From Rhizobium sp. Q54 (GTDB lineage: Bacteria > Pseudomonadota > Alphaproteobacteria > ATCC43930 > CGMCC-115725), in assembly GCA_945861155.1 (NCBI GenBank), contig CAMATN010000001.1:25155-89154 (forward strand): a stretch of DNA of 64,000 bases. Reading direction: 5' to 3'. This document shows, one piece after another, positions 52,597 through 62,087 of the stretch. The notes below the pieces were generated by a model. The model was not told where the DNA came from. It made no database searches and saw only the letters and a list, made by a program, of their open reading frames with translations. A program made the translations under genes and the position numbers. Each line of letters begins with the position of its first letter. The first letter of the stretch is position 1.

Positions 52597-53085
52597 CTAT
52601 TGCTTTGCGGCTGTCGCGGCGCGGCTGAACTCGGCGCGGGCCCACTCGACGAGCTGCGCCGCCGAGCGCGATCCGGCGGCGCGGGCCAGCTCGCGCCCGG
52701 CGAAGGCCAGCATCAGGGTCGGGATGCTGCGCACCTGAAAACGCTCCGAGAGCGCCGGTTCCTCGTCGACATTGATCTTGACCAGCCGGATCGCGGGTTC
52801 GAGCAACGCGGCGGCGCGTTCGAATTCCGGCGCCATGGCCCGGCAAGGGCCGCACCACGGCGCCCAGAAATCGACGAGCAGCGGCACGCCGCTTTTCGCG
52901 AGATGGCGCTCGACGCGGGCGGTATCGAGCGCTACCGGGCGGCCGTCGAACAGCGCCTCGCGGCATTCGCCGCATTTCCCGCCGGACCCGCCGCCTGACC
53001 CGCCATCACCGGCGAGCCTGGCGCGCGGCGCCCGGTTGATCGTGTCGCAATGCGGGCAGACGATGTACAGCGACGATGGATCCAT
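52597..53085 (-). CDS. trxC: Thioredoxin 2-like (TrxC) with N-terminal zinc-binding module
   Basis: CPHC...CGEC pair and active site WAPWCGPCRAMAPEFE. Confidence 0.93.
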   Translation of the reverse strand: MDPSSLYIVCPHCDTINRAPRARLAGDGGSGGGSGGKCGECREALFDGRPVALDTARVERHLAKSGVPLLVDFWAPWCGPCRAMAPEFERAAALLEPAIRLVKINVDEEPALSERFQVRSIPTLMLAFAGRELARAAGSRSAAQLVEWARAEFSRAATAAKQ

Positions 53086-53151
53086 GTTGCGCTCCCTGGC
53101 TGATGCCTATCAAACGCGCGCCGCCTTTGTTTCGATCGCACCAACTCGCGG

Positions 53152-53682
53152 TCAGCTCGCGGTCAGCTCATGGATCTTGCCGCTGATCGGGCGATAGAGG
53201 CACACAAGCGGGTCGCGGCGGGCGAGGTCGAGCAGCGGTCCGGGGTCGCCAACGACCGCGAGGCCGCATTCCTCGATCGTGCGGTCGAGCCCGACGCTGC
53301 GCAGCCAATTGACCGCGAGGCCGCCGGGCAATGCTGCGCCGCGCGCGTCGCGCAGCACGACGACATGGCAATCGGCGGGCACCTCGGGAGTTTTTTCCAG
53401 CCCGTCGAGCAGGTTGCGGCGCCAATTGGTGTGCAGCGAGCGCCATTCGCCGGTCGATTCCGGCCCGCCGCGCGAGGTATAGGCGGGGCTGTCGAACAGC
53501 GTCGCCGAGGCGACCTCGTGCAGCGCCAGATAGGGCGCCGGCGTATCGACGATCGCCTTGAAGCGCTGCGAGGCGCGGAACCCCGGCACGGTCAGCAGCA
53601 CACGGATATGGGCGAGATACCAATCATGCCATTCCGCTTCGCGCTCGGGATGCGGGAAATCCATTTCCACCATGTAGATCAT
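53152..53682 (-). CDS. EthD/NIPSNAP-like (dimeric alpha-beta barrel) protein
   Basis: MIYMVEMDFPHPEREAEWHDWYLAHIRVLLTVPGFRASQRFKAI. Confidence 0.75.
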   Translation of the reverse strand: MIYMVEMDFPHPEREAEWHDWYLAHIRVLLTVPGFRASQRFKAIVDTPAPYLALHEVASATLFDSPAYTSRGGPESTGEWRSLHTNWRRNLLDGLEKTPEVPADCHVVVLRDARGAALPGGLAVNWLRSVGLDRTIEECGLAVVGDPGPLLDLARRDPLVCLYRPISGKIHELTAS

Positions 53683-53817
53683 CGCTCGCCCTCCCACGGC
53701 CGTGCCGGACGCAACCCTATGATGATCGCCGCGGCGCAGACAAACGGCGACACGGCGAGTAGAGTGAGCGGCCGCGCCGGCTTCTTGCCGCCGCCGGCCG
53801 AGACACGAGGTGCCAAG

Positions 53818-55020
53818 ATGCCCGACCCGACGCGGCAAAGCCAGGGCGGCCCCCCCGATTTCGCCGAGCTCTTGGCGCGCGCCGAGGCGCTCGTGCCGGT
53901 GTTGCGCGAGCGCGCCGGCCGCACCGAAGAATTGCGCCGGCTGCCCGACGACACGCTCGAGGATCTCCACCGCACCGGCCTCTTCCGCATCCTGCAGCCA
54001 AGACGGGTCGGCGGCAGCGAATTGCCGTTCCGCTCGATCGTCGAATTGGTCGCGGTGATCGGGCGGGGCTGCGGCTCGACCGCCTGGGTGCTGGCCAATC
54101 TGGCGGCGCATCACTGGCTGCTCGGCATGTGGCCGAAAGAGGCGCAGGACGAGATCTGGGGCGAGTCGCCCGACAATCTGATCGGTTCGGCGCTGATCTT
54201 CCCGCGCGGCCGCGCCCGGCGGGTCGAGGGCGGCTATCGCGTCAGCGGGCGCTGGCCGTTTTCGAGCGGCGTCGACCCGTGTGCCTGGAACCTGGTCGGC
54301 GCGATCGCCCAGGACGAGGAGGCCGGCGTCAGCCAGCCGCGCATGTTCCTGCTGCCGGCGAGCGATTACACGATCATCGACACCTGGCACGTGATCGGGC
54401 TCGCCGGGACCGGCAGCAAGGACATCGCCGCCGAGGATGTCTTCGTTCCCGATTACCGCAGCGTCGCCTCCGATCAGCTGACCGGCGGACCCAACCCCGG
54501 CAGCCAGGTCAACCCGGCGGTGCTGTACCAGTTGCCGGCGATCAGCCTCTTCGCCTTCTGCATCGCCGGCGTCTCGCTCGGCATCGCGCAGGGCGCGCTC
54601 GAGTATTTCGCCGAGACGACGCGCACCCGCACCAGCTATTACACCGGCCGCAACCTCGCCGATTTCGTGACCCTCCAGGTGCACCTCGCCGAGGCGGCGG
54701 CGATCGCCGACTCGGCGCAGGCGGTGATGCTGAGCGATTGCGAGGAGGCGACCCGGCTCGTCGCCGCCGGCACCGTGCCGAGCCTCGTGCAGCGCGCCCG
54801 CTACCGGCGCGACGGCGCCTATGCCGCGACGCTGTGTACCAGAGCGGTCGATGTGCTGTTCCACGCGACCGGCGGCGGCGCGATCTATGCCAGAAACCCG
54901 CTGCAGCGCGCGTTCCGCGACGTGCACGCCGCGAACGCGCATTACGTCCTGAACTGGGACATCAACGGCGCGATGTATGGGCGCGTCGTGCTCGGCCTGT
55001 CGGCCGACGCGACGCTGTAA
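53818..55020 (+). CDS. Acyl-CoA dehydrogenase-fold flavin-dependent monooxygenase (HsaA/HpaB-like oxygenase component)
   Basis: FRILQPRRVGGSELPFRSIVELVAVIGRGCGSTAWVLANLAAHHWLLGMWP; GYRVSGRWPFSSGVDPCAWNLVGA; GTGSKDIAAEDVFVP. Confidence 0.9.
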   Translation: MPDPTRQSQGGPPDFAELLARAEALVPVLRERAGRTEELRRLPDDTLEDLHRTGLFRILQPRRVGGSELPFRSIVELVAVIGRGCGSTAWVLANLAAHHWLLGMWPKEAQDEIWGESPDNLIGSALIFPRGRARRVEGGYRVSGRWPFSSGVDPCAWNLVGAIAQDEEAGVSQPRMFLLPASDYTIIDTWHVIGLAGTGSKDIAAEDVFVPDYRSVASDQLTGGPNPGSQVNPAVLYQLPAISLFAFCIAGVSLGIAQGALEYFAETTRTRTSYYTGRNLADFVTLQVHLAEAAAIADSAQAVMLSDCEEATRLVAAGTVPSLVQRARYRRDGAYAATLCTRAVDVLFHATGGGAIYARNPLQRAFRDVHAANAHYVLNWDINGAMYGRVVLGLSADATL

Positions 55021-55041
55021 ACGCGAAGTCGAGGAAGCACC

Positions 55042-55584
55042 GTGTCAAGAGATATACCGGGCAGCCACCACGCCGATGTGCACAGCACGTCGGCCGAGGG
55101 CTTCAACCCCCGCGAGCTGCGCAACGCGCTCGGCTCGTTCGGCACCGGCGTGACGATCATCACGACCCGGACCAAGAGCGGCTACATCACCGGCATGACC
55201 GCGAACTCCTTCACCTCGGTGTCGCTGACCCCGCCACTGGTGCTGTGGAGCAGTTCGCTTTACGCTAACAGCCTGCCAGCCTTCCAGGAGAGCTCGCATT
55301 TCGTCGTCAACATCCTCGCCTACGACCAGATCGAATTGTCCAACCGCTTCGCAAAATCGATCGAGGACAAATTCGCCGATGTCGACCACATCATCCCGGA
55401 AAGCGGCGCCCCGGTGCTGATAGGTTCGGCGGCGCATTTCGAATGCCGCAACGAGTTCCGCCATTACGGCGGCGACCACATCATCTTCATCGGCCACGTC
55501 GAGCGCTTCGCCTACACCGACAAGCCGACCCTGATGTTCTGCCGCGGCAAATACATCCGCGGCGAACCGATTTTGCAAAGCTGA
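55042..55584 (+). CDS. Flavin reductase-like protein (FMN-binding split barrel)
   Basis: LGSFGTGVTIITTRTKSGYITGMTANSFTSVSLTPPLVLWSSS; FVVNILAYDQIELSNRFA. Confidence 0.93.
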   Translation: MSRDIPGSHHADVHSTSAEGFNPRELRNALGSFGTGVTIITTRTKSGYITGMTANSFTSVSLTPPLVLWSSSLYANSLPAFQESSHFVVNILAYDQIELSNRFAKSIEDKFADVDHIIPESGAPVLIGSAAHFECRNEFRHYGGDHIIFIGHVERFAYTDKPTLMFCRGKYIRGEPILQS

Positions 55585-55595
55585 GGAGCCGCCCG

Positions 55596-56525
55596 ATGAG
55601 TGCCAGCCTGCTTTCCGATGCACAGCGCGCCGCCTATCACCGGGACGGCGTCATTGTCGTGCCCGATGTGTTTTCGCCGGCCGAGATCGCCGAGTTGCGC
55701 CGGGTCACCGACGAATTTGTCGCGCGCTCGTCCGGGATCAGCGCCAACGACGACATCTACGATCTGGAGGATAGCCATTCCGCGGCGGCGCCGCGGGTGC
55801 GCCGGCTGAAGGCGCCGCATCTGCACGACCCGGCCTATTTTCGCGCCAGCCGTAACCAGAAGGTGGTCGCGATCCTCAAGGATCTGTGGGGCAGCGTGCG
55901 CTTCGACACCGGCAAGCTCAACATGAAGTCGGCCGGTTACGGGGCGCCCGTAGAATGGCACCAGGACTGGGCGTTCTATCCGCACACCAACGACGATCTC
56001 GCCGCGGTCGGGATCATGCTCGACGATGTCGATTCCGAGAACGGCCCGATGCTGGTGATGCCGGGCAGCCACCGGGGGCCGATCTGGGATCACCACGGCC
56101 CGAACGGCCGGTTTTGCGGGGCGATGGACCCGGCCCGTTTGGCGCAAGAAGGGGCCGACCTCGATTTATCGCGGGCGCTGCCGTGCCACGGAACGGCGGG
56201 GTCGGTGACGGTTCACCATGTCCGTGCGGTACACGGCTCGGCGACCAATTTCTCCGGCCGCGAGCGCCGCTTCCTGCTGTACCAATACCGCGCGGCGGAT
56301 GCCTGGCCGCTGCTCGGCCTGAAAGAGGGCATCGACAAATTCAACGCGCAATTGCTGGCCGGCGAGCCGAGCCTGGCACCGCGCCTCGCTCCGGTACCGG
56401 TGCGGATGCCCCTGCCCCCGGCCGAGCACCAGGGCTCGATCTACGAGAACCAGCGCGCCAGCGGCCGCCGCTATTTCACCCCCGCCGAAGCCGCCGACAT
56501 GCCCGCGCGCGCCGCCGCCGAATAA
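55596..56525 (+). CDS. Phytanoyl-CoA dioxygenase (PhyH) family protein
   Basis: YHRDGVIVVPDVFSPAEI, EWHQDWAFYPHTNDDLAAVGIMLDDVDSENGPMLVMPGSHRGP. Confidence 0.94.
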   Translation: MSASLLSDAQRAAYHRDGVIVVPDVFSPAEIAELRRVTDEFVARSSGISANDDIYDLEDSHSAAAPRVRRLKAPHLHDPAYFRASRNQKVVAILKDLWGSVRFDTGKLNMKSAGYGAPVEWHQDWAFYPHTNDDLAAVGIMLDDVDSENGPMLVMPGSHRGPIWDHHGPNGRFCGAMDPARLAQEGADLDLSRALPCHGTAGSVTVHHVRAVHGSATNFSGRERRFLLYQYRAADAWPLLGLKEGIDKFNAQLLAGEPSLAPRLAPVPVRMPLPPAEHQGSIYENQRASGRRYFTPAEAADMPARAAAE

Positions 56526-56597
56526 CGTCGTCGATCCCGATTCGGGCAGTTCGGTGGGCCTGCTAGTGGTATCGATAAGAGACCTCCCACCCATCTT

Positions 56598-56688
56598 GTC
56601 GTCCCGTGGGCCTTCAGCCCACGGACTTGATCCGTGGGGAAGGCCGGGACCCATTTTTGCCATGGATACCGGCCTTCGCCGGTATGAC
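56598..56688. repeat. Palindromic element (family B, extended)
   Basis: GTCGTCCCGTGGGCC...CCACGGACTTGATCCGTGGGGAAGGCCGGGACCC...GGATACCGGCCTTCGCCGGTATGAC. Confidence 0.85.
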
Positions 56689-56738
56689 AGGAAAGTAGAA
56701 GCATAGTGCTTTATTGATAAGCGTCATCCTCAGAGCTT

Positions 56739-56897
56739 GTGAATCAATCCAAGCGAACCAAAAAGACCGGCTGCAATACCATCGCGCGTCCTTCGAGACG
56801 GCGCTCTGCGCCTCCTCAGGATGAGGATATGTCCTTGATGGCGGTAAGAAAGAACCTCATCCTGAGGAGCCCGCAACGCGGGCGTCTCGAAGGACGC
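56739..56897. repeat. Dispersed intergenic element (family C), copy 2
   Basis: Matches 15776-15925. Confidence 0.85.
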
Positions 56898-56938
56898 ACG
56901 GCGGCGGTCCCCGTAATCGCAGATAGATTCACAAATTC

Positions 56939-57817
56939 TCAGCGGGCGCGCAGGTAGACGAACCAGTAAACCGCGCCGACCAACACGCCGCCGCCGATAA
57001 CGTTGCCGAGCGTCACCGGCACGAGGTTGGCGGCGAGCCCGCCGAGCGTCACCGACGGAAAGGCGTCGGGGCTGGTCCCGGCGGCCGTCCAGAACGACGC
57101 CGCCGCGCCGTGCTTGACCAACAGGCCGAACGGGATGAGGTACATGTTCGCGACCGAGTGCTCGAACCCGGCCGCGACGAAGGCCGACACCGGCGGGACG
57201 ATGGCGAGGATCTTGTCGGCGGTGGTGCGCGCGCTGTAGCACAGCCACACCGCCAGACAGACGAGTACGTTGCCGAGGATGCCGAGAACCAGCGCCGGAA
57301 TAAAATCCAGCGCCGCCTTGGTCTGGGCGATGGTCAGCGCCGCGGCGCCGACCTTGCCGGCGCCCTGCAGGTGCTCGCCGGCCAGGAAGACCAGACACGC
57401 CGTCGCGACGGCCCCCACCAGATTGCCGACATACACCAGCGCCCAGGCGCGCAGCACCTCGTGCGCGCGGACCTGACCGCCGGCCCAGGCCATCACCATC
57501 AGATTGTTCCCGGTGAACAACTCGGCGCCGCCGACGACCACGAGAACGAGGCCGAGCGAAAACACGATGCCAGCCAGCAGCCGGGTCAGCCCATAGGGAA
57601 TGACGCCCTCGCCGCCGGCCACGACGATCGTCGAGAACATCGCGCCAAAGCCGATAAAGGCTCCCGCCAGCACCGCCAGCGTCAGCAGGCTCCAGGTGTC
57701 GAGCCGCGTCTTCTGCACGCCGACGCTTTCGGCCTTCTGCGCCATCTGCGCCGGCAACAGCGCGTCCAGCACCGGCGGAATCGAAGGCGGTGGCGTCGAA
57801 AGTGGCGGACCAGCCAT
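56939..57817 (-). CDS. Formate/nitrite transporter (FNT/FocA family)
   Basis: GAFIGFGAMFSTIV, LGLVLVVVGGAELFTGNNLMVM, LGNVLVCLAVWLCYSARTTADKILAIVPPVSAFVAAGFEHSVANMYLIP, GNVIGGGVLVG. Confidence 0.94.
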   Translation of the reverse strand: MAGPPLSTPPPSIPPVLDALLPAQMAQKAESVGVQKTRLDTWSLLTLAVLAGAFIGFGAMFSTIVVAGGEGVIPYGLTRLLAGIVFSLGLVLVVVGGAELFTGNNLMVMAWAGGQVRAHEVLRAWALVYVGNLVGAVATACLVFLAGEHLQGAGKVGAAALTIAQTKAALDFIPALVLGILGNVLVCLAVWLCYSARTTADKILAIVPPVSAFVAAGFEHSVANMYLIPFGLLVKHGAAASFWTAAGTSPDAFPSVTLGGLAANLVPVTLGNVIGGGVLVGAVYWFVYLRAR

Positions 57818-57822
57818 TTTAC

Positions 57823-58557
57823 CTAGATAAGCCCAAGATCGCGCAGGCTGGTATGGCGGCCGCGCCCGACGATGACATGGTCGTGCACGGTGATCCCGAG
57901 CGGCGCCGCCGCCTTGACGATGTCGGTGGTGACCGCGATGTCGGCCTTGGACGGGGTCGGGTCGCCCGAGGGGTGGTTGTGCACCAGGATCAGCGCCGAG
58001 GCGCCGAGTTCGAGCGCGCGCTTGACGACCTCGCGGGTATAGACCGGCGTGTGGTCGACGGTGCCGCGCTGCTGGCGCTCATGCGCGATCAGCGCGTTCT
58101 TGCGGTCGAGAAAGAGGAGGTGAAACTCCTCGACCTGGCCATAGGCGATATGCGCGTTGCAATAGGCGATCAGCCGGTCCCACGAGCCGAGCACCGAACG
58201 CTCGCGCAATTCCGCCTTGCCGAGCCTCAGCGCCGCCTCGCGCACCGATTTTAAGACCGCGACCGCCGGCTCGCGCAGCCCGGCGGCGCGCAGCGCGTCG
58301 GCGTTGGCGCTCAGCACCTCGGGGAAACCGCCGAAGCGGTCGATCAGCGCCTTCGCCAGCGGCTTCACGTCGCGCCGCGAATCGTTGGCGAACAGCAAGA
58401 CTTCGAGCAGCTCGTAATCGGGCAGGCTCTCCGCTCCGGCCTCGATCAGGCGCTGGCGCAGCCGTTCGCGATGGCCGTGATAATGCGGCGCCGCGCCGGC
58501 CATATCGGCCAGACCCGGCCCCCGTCCGCCCCCGGGTCGTGGATTTTTCGCCGGCAT
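57823..58557 (-). CDS. radC: RadC family (JAB-domain) protein
   Basis: HGHRERLRQRLIEAG, LLFLDRKNALIAHERQQRGTVDHTPVYTREVVKRALELGASALILVHNHPSGDPTPSKADI. Confidence 0.95.
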   Translation of the reverse strand: MPAKNPRPGGGRGPGLADMAGAAPHYHGHRERLRQRLIEAGAESLPDYELLEVLLFANDSRRDVKPLAKALIDRFGGFPEVLSANADALRAAGLREPAVAVLKSVREAALRLGKAELRERSVLGSWDRLIAYCNAHIAYGQVEEFHLLFLDRKNALIAHERQQRGTVDHTPVYTREVVKRALELGASALILVHNHPSGDPTPSKADIAVTTDIVKAAAPLGITVHDHVIVGRGRHTSLRDLGLI

Positions 58558-59357
58558 CAGCGCGGGCCTGTGTCGCCCTGGGGCCGACGCGACCGCATCT
58601 CGGCCAGCCGGGCCGTCGCCATCCGACGCGGCTCGTCGGTCCGGTAAGCCTCGGCGAACGCGTCGATGCCGCGCGCGATTCCGGCGCTGGTCGAGAGGTC
58701 CTGCCAGTCGCGGATCAGCGCCTTTTGCAACCGCATCGCGTGCGGACCGCCGGCGAGGATCGCGACGGCAAAGCGCTCGACCGCCGCGTCGAGCCCGGCC
58801 GGCGGCGCGACCGCGTCGACGAGCCCCCATTGGAGCGCCTCGGCCGCGCCGATCGTCTCGCCGGTCAGCAGCAGCCGGCCGGCGCGGCCATGCCCGATCA
58901 GCTGCGGCAGCAGCGCCGCCTCGATGACCGACGGGATGCCGACCCTGACCTCGGGCATGGCAAACTGCGCGCGCTCGCTCGCCACCCGCAGATCGCAGGC
59001 GGCGGCGAGTTCGAGCCCGGCGCCGAGCGCATAGCCGTCGATCCGCGCGATGACCGGCACGGCGAGGCGGCGAAACCCGTCGCAACAGCGGTGCACCAGC
59101 GTGATGAACTCGCGCGCGCTGTCCTCGTCGAGCCCGGCCAGCTCCTCGATATCGGCGCCGCCGACAAAAGCCCGCTCGCCGGCCCCGCCAAGGATCACGA
59201 GGCGCAATGCCGCATCCGCTTCAAGCTCTTGCACGGTTTCGACGATCTCGACCATCAGCGCGCGATTGAGCGTGTTGAGCTTTGCCGCGTTGTCGATCGT
59301 GACGCGCGCCAGATGCCCGCCCTCGGCGCGTTCCTCACGGACCACGACAACACCCAT
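58557..59357 (-). CDS. Enoyl-CoA hydratase/isomerase family protein
   Basis: LARVTIDNAAKLNTLNRALM, AFVGGADIEELAGL, IARIDGYALGAGLELAAACDLRVASERAQFAMPEVRVGIPSVIEAALL. Confidence 0.93.
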   Translation of the reverse strand: MGVVVVREERAEGGHLARVTIDNAAKLNTLNRALMVEIVETVQELEADAALRLVILGGAGERAFVGGADIEELAGLDEDSAREFITLVHRCCDGFRRLAVPVIARIDGYALGAGLELAAACDLRVASERAQFAMPEVRVGIPSVIEAALLPQLIGHGRAGRLLLTGETIGAAEALQWGLVDAVAPPAGLDAAVERFAVAILAGGPHAMRLQKALIRDWQDLSTSAGIARGIDAFAEAYRTDEPRRMATARLAEMRSRRPQGDTGPR

Positions 59358-59429
59358 CGCGCGTTTCTCCGCCTGGAGGTTGATGACTCTCTGATGCATA
59401 CTAGGCGCGGACTGCGACAGGAGGCGAGG

Positions 59430-60044
59430 GTGGAGATTATCGACGACATCGCGGAACTCCGCGAGATTTACGGCGCGCCAAGCGAGCGCGCGGTCAAAAA
59501 GCAGCTGCCGCGCCTCGAAAAACATTCGCGCGCGTTCATCGCGCTGTCGCCGTTTGTCGTCGTCGCCTCGGCCGATCCGTCGGGCCGGGTCGATGCCTCG
59601 CCCAAGGGCGACATGCCGGGCTTTGTCCATGTGCTCGACGACACGACGCTCTTGATCCCCGACCGGCTCGGCAACAACCGGGTCGACACGATCGGCAACC
59701 TGCTGGAGTGCCCGGGGGTCGGGCTGATCTTTTTCGTGCCTGGCCTGCGCGAGACGCTGCGGGTCAACGGGCAAGCCCGAATCACCTCGGACCCGGCCCT
59801 CCTCGAACCCTGCGCGGTCGAGGGCAAGGTGCCGCGCAGCGGCATCCTCGTGACCGCCGAGGAGGTCTATTTCCATTGCGGCAAGGCGCTGATCCGCTCC
59901 GATCTGTGGAACCCCGACAAGCGGGTCGCGCAAGCCGATTTCCCCTCGCTCGGCCGCATCATCGCCGAGCAGATCGGCGACGGCAGGTCGATCGCCGAAT
60001 CCGAGCGCTCCACCGCCGACAGCTACCGCACCCGGCTCTATTGA
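59430..60044 (+). CDS. Pyridoxamine 5'-phosphate oxidase-family FMN-binding protein (MSMEG_1061-like); likely GTG start
   Basis: SPFVVVASADPSGRVDASPKGDMPGFVHVLDDTTLLIPDRLGNNRVDTIGNLLECPGVGLIFFVPG; GGAGG-like RBS upstream of GTG. Confidence 0.9.
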   Translation: MEIIDDIAELREIYGAPSERAVKKQLPRLEKHSRAFIALSPFVVVASADPSGRVDASPKGDMPGFVHVLDDTTLLIPDRLGNNRVDTIGNLLECPGVGLIFFVPGLRETLRVNGQARITSDPALLEPCAVEGKVPRSGILVTAEEVYFHCGKALIRSDLWNPDKRVAQADFPSLGRIIAEQIGDGRSIAESERSTADSYRTRLY

Positions 60045-60074
60045 CCGGGCGCGGCTTACTGATCAGGGACAGCG

Positions 60075-61934
60075 ATGCCGGCAGAAACCGCTGATCGGCC
60101 GGTCGAACGCAAGCTCGCGGCAATTTTCGCGGCCGATATCGCCGGCTACAGCCGGCTGATGGGGGCGGACGAGGCCGGAACCTTCGCCCGGCTGAAATCC
60201 TGCCGGGAACTGATCGATCGGCTGATCGCCGAGCATCGCGGGCGCATCTTCACCACCGCCGGCGACAGCATCGTTGCCGATTTCGCCAGCGCGATCGACG
60301 CGGCTTCGTGTGCGGTCGCGGTCCAGGCGGCGGTGGCGCGGGACAACGCGCAAAGAGGCGCGGCCGAGCCGATGCAGTTCCGCATCGGCATCCATGTCGG
60401 CGATGTGATCATCGACGGCGGCAACCTGCTCGGCGATGGCGTCAACATCGCCGCCCGATTGGAAGGGCTGGCCGAGCCCGGCGGGATTTGCGTCTCTGGC
60501 GTCGTCCGCGATCAGATCGGCAACAGATTACCGCTCGGCTTCGACGATTTGGGCGATCAACAGTTCAAGAACATCGCCCAGGCGATCCGGGTCTACCGCA
60601 TTGGCCCGCAACGCCCCCTCCCTAACCCTCCCCTCCCCGGGCTTGACCCGGGGATCACGGGGGAGGGAAGCGCGCCCAGTGAGCCGCAGCCCGCGGGCTT
60701 GACCCGCGGGGCGCGGGTGGGGGCTGCCGAACCGCCGGCGCTTGCGCTGCCCGACAAGCCGTCGATCGCAGTGTTGCCGTTCCAGAACATGTCAGGCGAC
60801 GCCGAGCAGGAATACTTCGTCGACGGCATGGTCGAGGAGATCATCACCGCGCTCAGCCGCATCCGCTGGCTCTTCGTGATCGCGCGCAATTCGACCTTCA
60901 CCTACAAGGGCCAGGCGGTCGATGTGAAGCAGGTCGGCCGCGAGCTTGGCGTGCGCTACGTGCTCGAAGGGTCGGTGCGCAAAGCCGGCAACCGGGTGCG
61001 CATCACCGGGCAGCTGATCGATGCGCTCACCGGCACGCATCTGTGGGCCGACCGGTTCGACGGCTCGCTCGAAGATGTGTTTGAGCTTCAGGACAAAATC
61101 GCTCTCAGCGTCGCCGGGGTCATCGAGCCGGCCTTGCAAGCCGCCGAGATGCGCCGTTCCGCCGCGCGGCCGACGAACGACCTCACCGCATACGACCTCT
61201 ACCTGCGCGCGCTTGCGACCATCTTTCCAGTAACGAAAGATCGAATTTTCGAGGCTTTGGGATTGCTCGAACAGGCGATCGCGCTTGATCGGCATTACGG
61301 GCCGGCGCTTGCCTGGGCGGCGTACTGCCACATGTTTCTCAACAGAGACGGCTGGGTCGAAGCGCCGGAGACAAATCGCCGGAAGGGTGTCGATTTTGCT
61401 CGGCATGCCCTTGAGGTGGCGGGAAACGATCCGGGCATCCTCGCTAATGCCGCCCTCGCGCTGGGGTATTTCGGCGAGGATATCGGTGCCATGCTGGGGC
61501 TGGTCGACCGTGCGCTGGTGCTAAACCCGAGCTTCGCCCGCGGCTGGTATGTGAGTGGCCTTCTCAGGAACTTTGCCGGTCAACACGGTCTCGCGATCGA
61601 GCATGTCGAGACCTCGCTGCGCCTGAGCCCGCGCGAGCGTATGGGTTTGCCCCTATACGCGATCGGCGCGGCCTATTTCTTCAAACGTGAGTTTGACGAA
61701 GCGGCAGCGAAGCTGCTCCTGGCCATCCAGGACAATCCGGGTGCTCCCCCCTCATACCGCTTTCTCGCCGCGTGCTATGCCCATATGGGGCGACTGGACG
61801 AAGCGCGCGCGATCGTTGCCCGGTTGCGCGCGATTACCCCTCTGGTCGTGCAGAGCGTCGCGCAGTTCCGCAACCCCGAGGACCGTGAGCTGTTCCTGTC
61901 GGGCCTGCGCCTCGCGATGGGCGAGGCGGAATAA
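60075..61934 (+). CDS. Class III adenylate/guanylate cyclase with TolB-like and TPR domains; palindromic repeat in the linker
   Basis: KLAAIFAADIAGYSRLMGADEAGTFARLK, IHVGDVIIDGGNLLGDGVNIAARLEGLAEPGGICVSG; SIAVLPFQNMSGDAEQEYFVDGMVEEIITALSRI; TPR-like C-term. Confidence 0.93.
   Translation: MPAETADRPVERKLAAIFAADIAGYSRLMGADEAGTFARLKSCRELIDRLIAEHRGRIFTTAGDSIVADFASAIDAASCAVAVQAAVARDNAQRGAAEPMQFRIGIHVGDVIIDGGNLLGDGVNIAARLEGLAEPGGICVSGVVRDQIGNRLPLGFDDLGDQQFKNIAQAIRVYRIGPQRPLPNPPLPGLDPGITGEGSAPSEPQPAGLTRGARVGAAEPPALALPDKPSIAVLPFQNMSGDAEQEYFVDGMVEEIITALSRIRWLFVIARNSTFTYKGQAVDVKQVGRELGVRYVLEGSVRKAGNRVRITGQLIDALTGTHLWADRFDGSLEDVFELQDKIALSVAGVIEPALQAAEMRRSAARPTNDLTAYDLYLRALATIFPVTKDRIFEALGLLEQAIALDRHYGPALAWAAYCHMFLNRDGWVEAPETNRRKGVDFARHALEVAGNDPGILANAALALGYFGEDIGAMLGLVDRALVLNPSFARGWYVSGLLRNFAGQHGLAIEHVETSLRLSPRERMGLPLYAIGAAYFFKREFDEAAAKLLLAIQDNPGAPPSYRFLAACYAHMGRLDEARAIVARLRAITPLVVQSVAQFRNPEDRELFLSGLRLAMGEAE
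60611..60726. repeat. Composite palindromic element (family A-like) inside the cyclase CDS
   Basis: CCCTCCCCTCCCCGGGCTTGACCCGGGGATCACGGGGGAGGG followed by CCCGCGGGCTTGACCCGCGGG...GGTGGGGGC. Confidence 0.85.
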
Positions 61935-61976
61935 GCCCGGCGCGGTTCCGGCAGTCGTCAGAAGCCAAATTTATTT

Positions 61977-62056
61977 GTCATCCCGGCGAAGGCCGGGACC
62001 CATTCATCCGCACCCGAGACGGTTGACGAGTGGGTCCCGGCCTTCGCCGGGGTGAC
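61977..62056. repeat. Palindromic element (family B)
   Basis: GTCATCCCGGCGAAGGCCGGGACCCATTC...GAGTGGGTCCCGGCCTTCGCCGGGGTGAC. Confidence 0.9.
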
Positions 62057-62087
62057 GGTTTTTTTAGCAAAGACGGGAAACAAGCCA

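Noticed and set aside
53683-54942. N-terminal part of the 596-aa minus ORF 53152..54942
   Set aside because: Only the last 176 residues (MIYMVEMDF...) look like a real protein; the rest is antisense to the monooxygenase gene.
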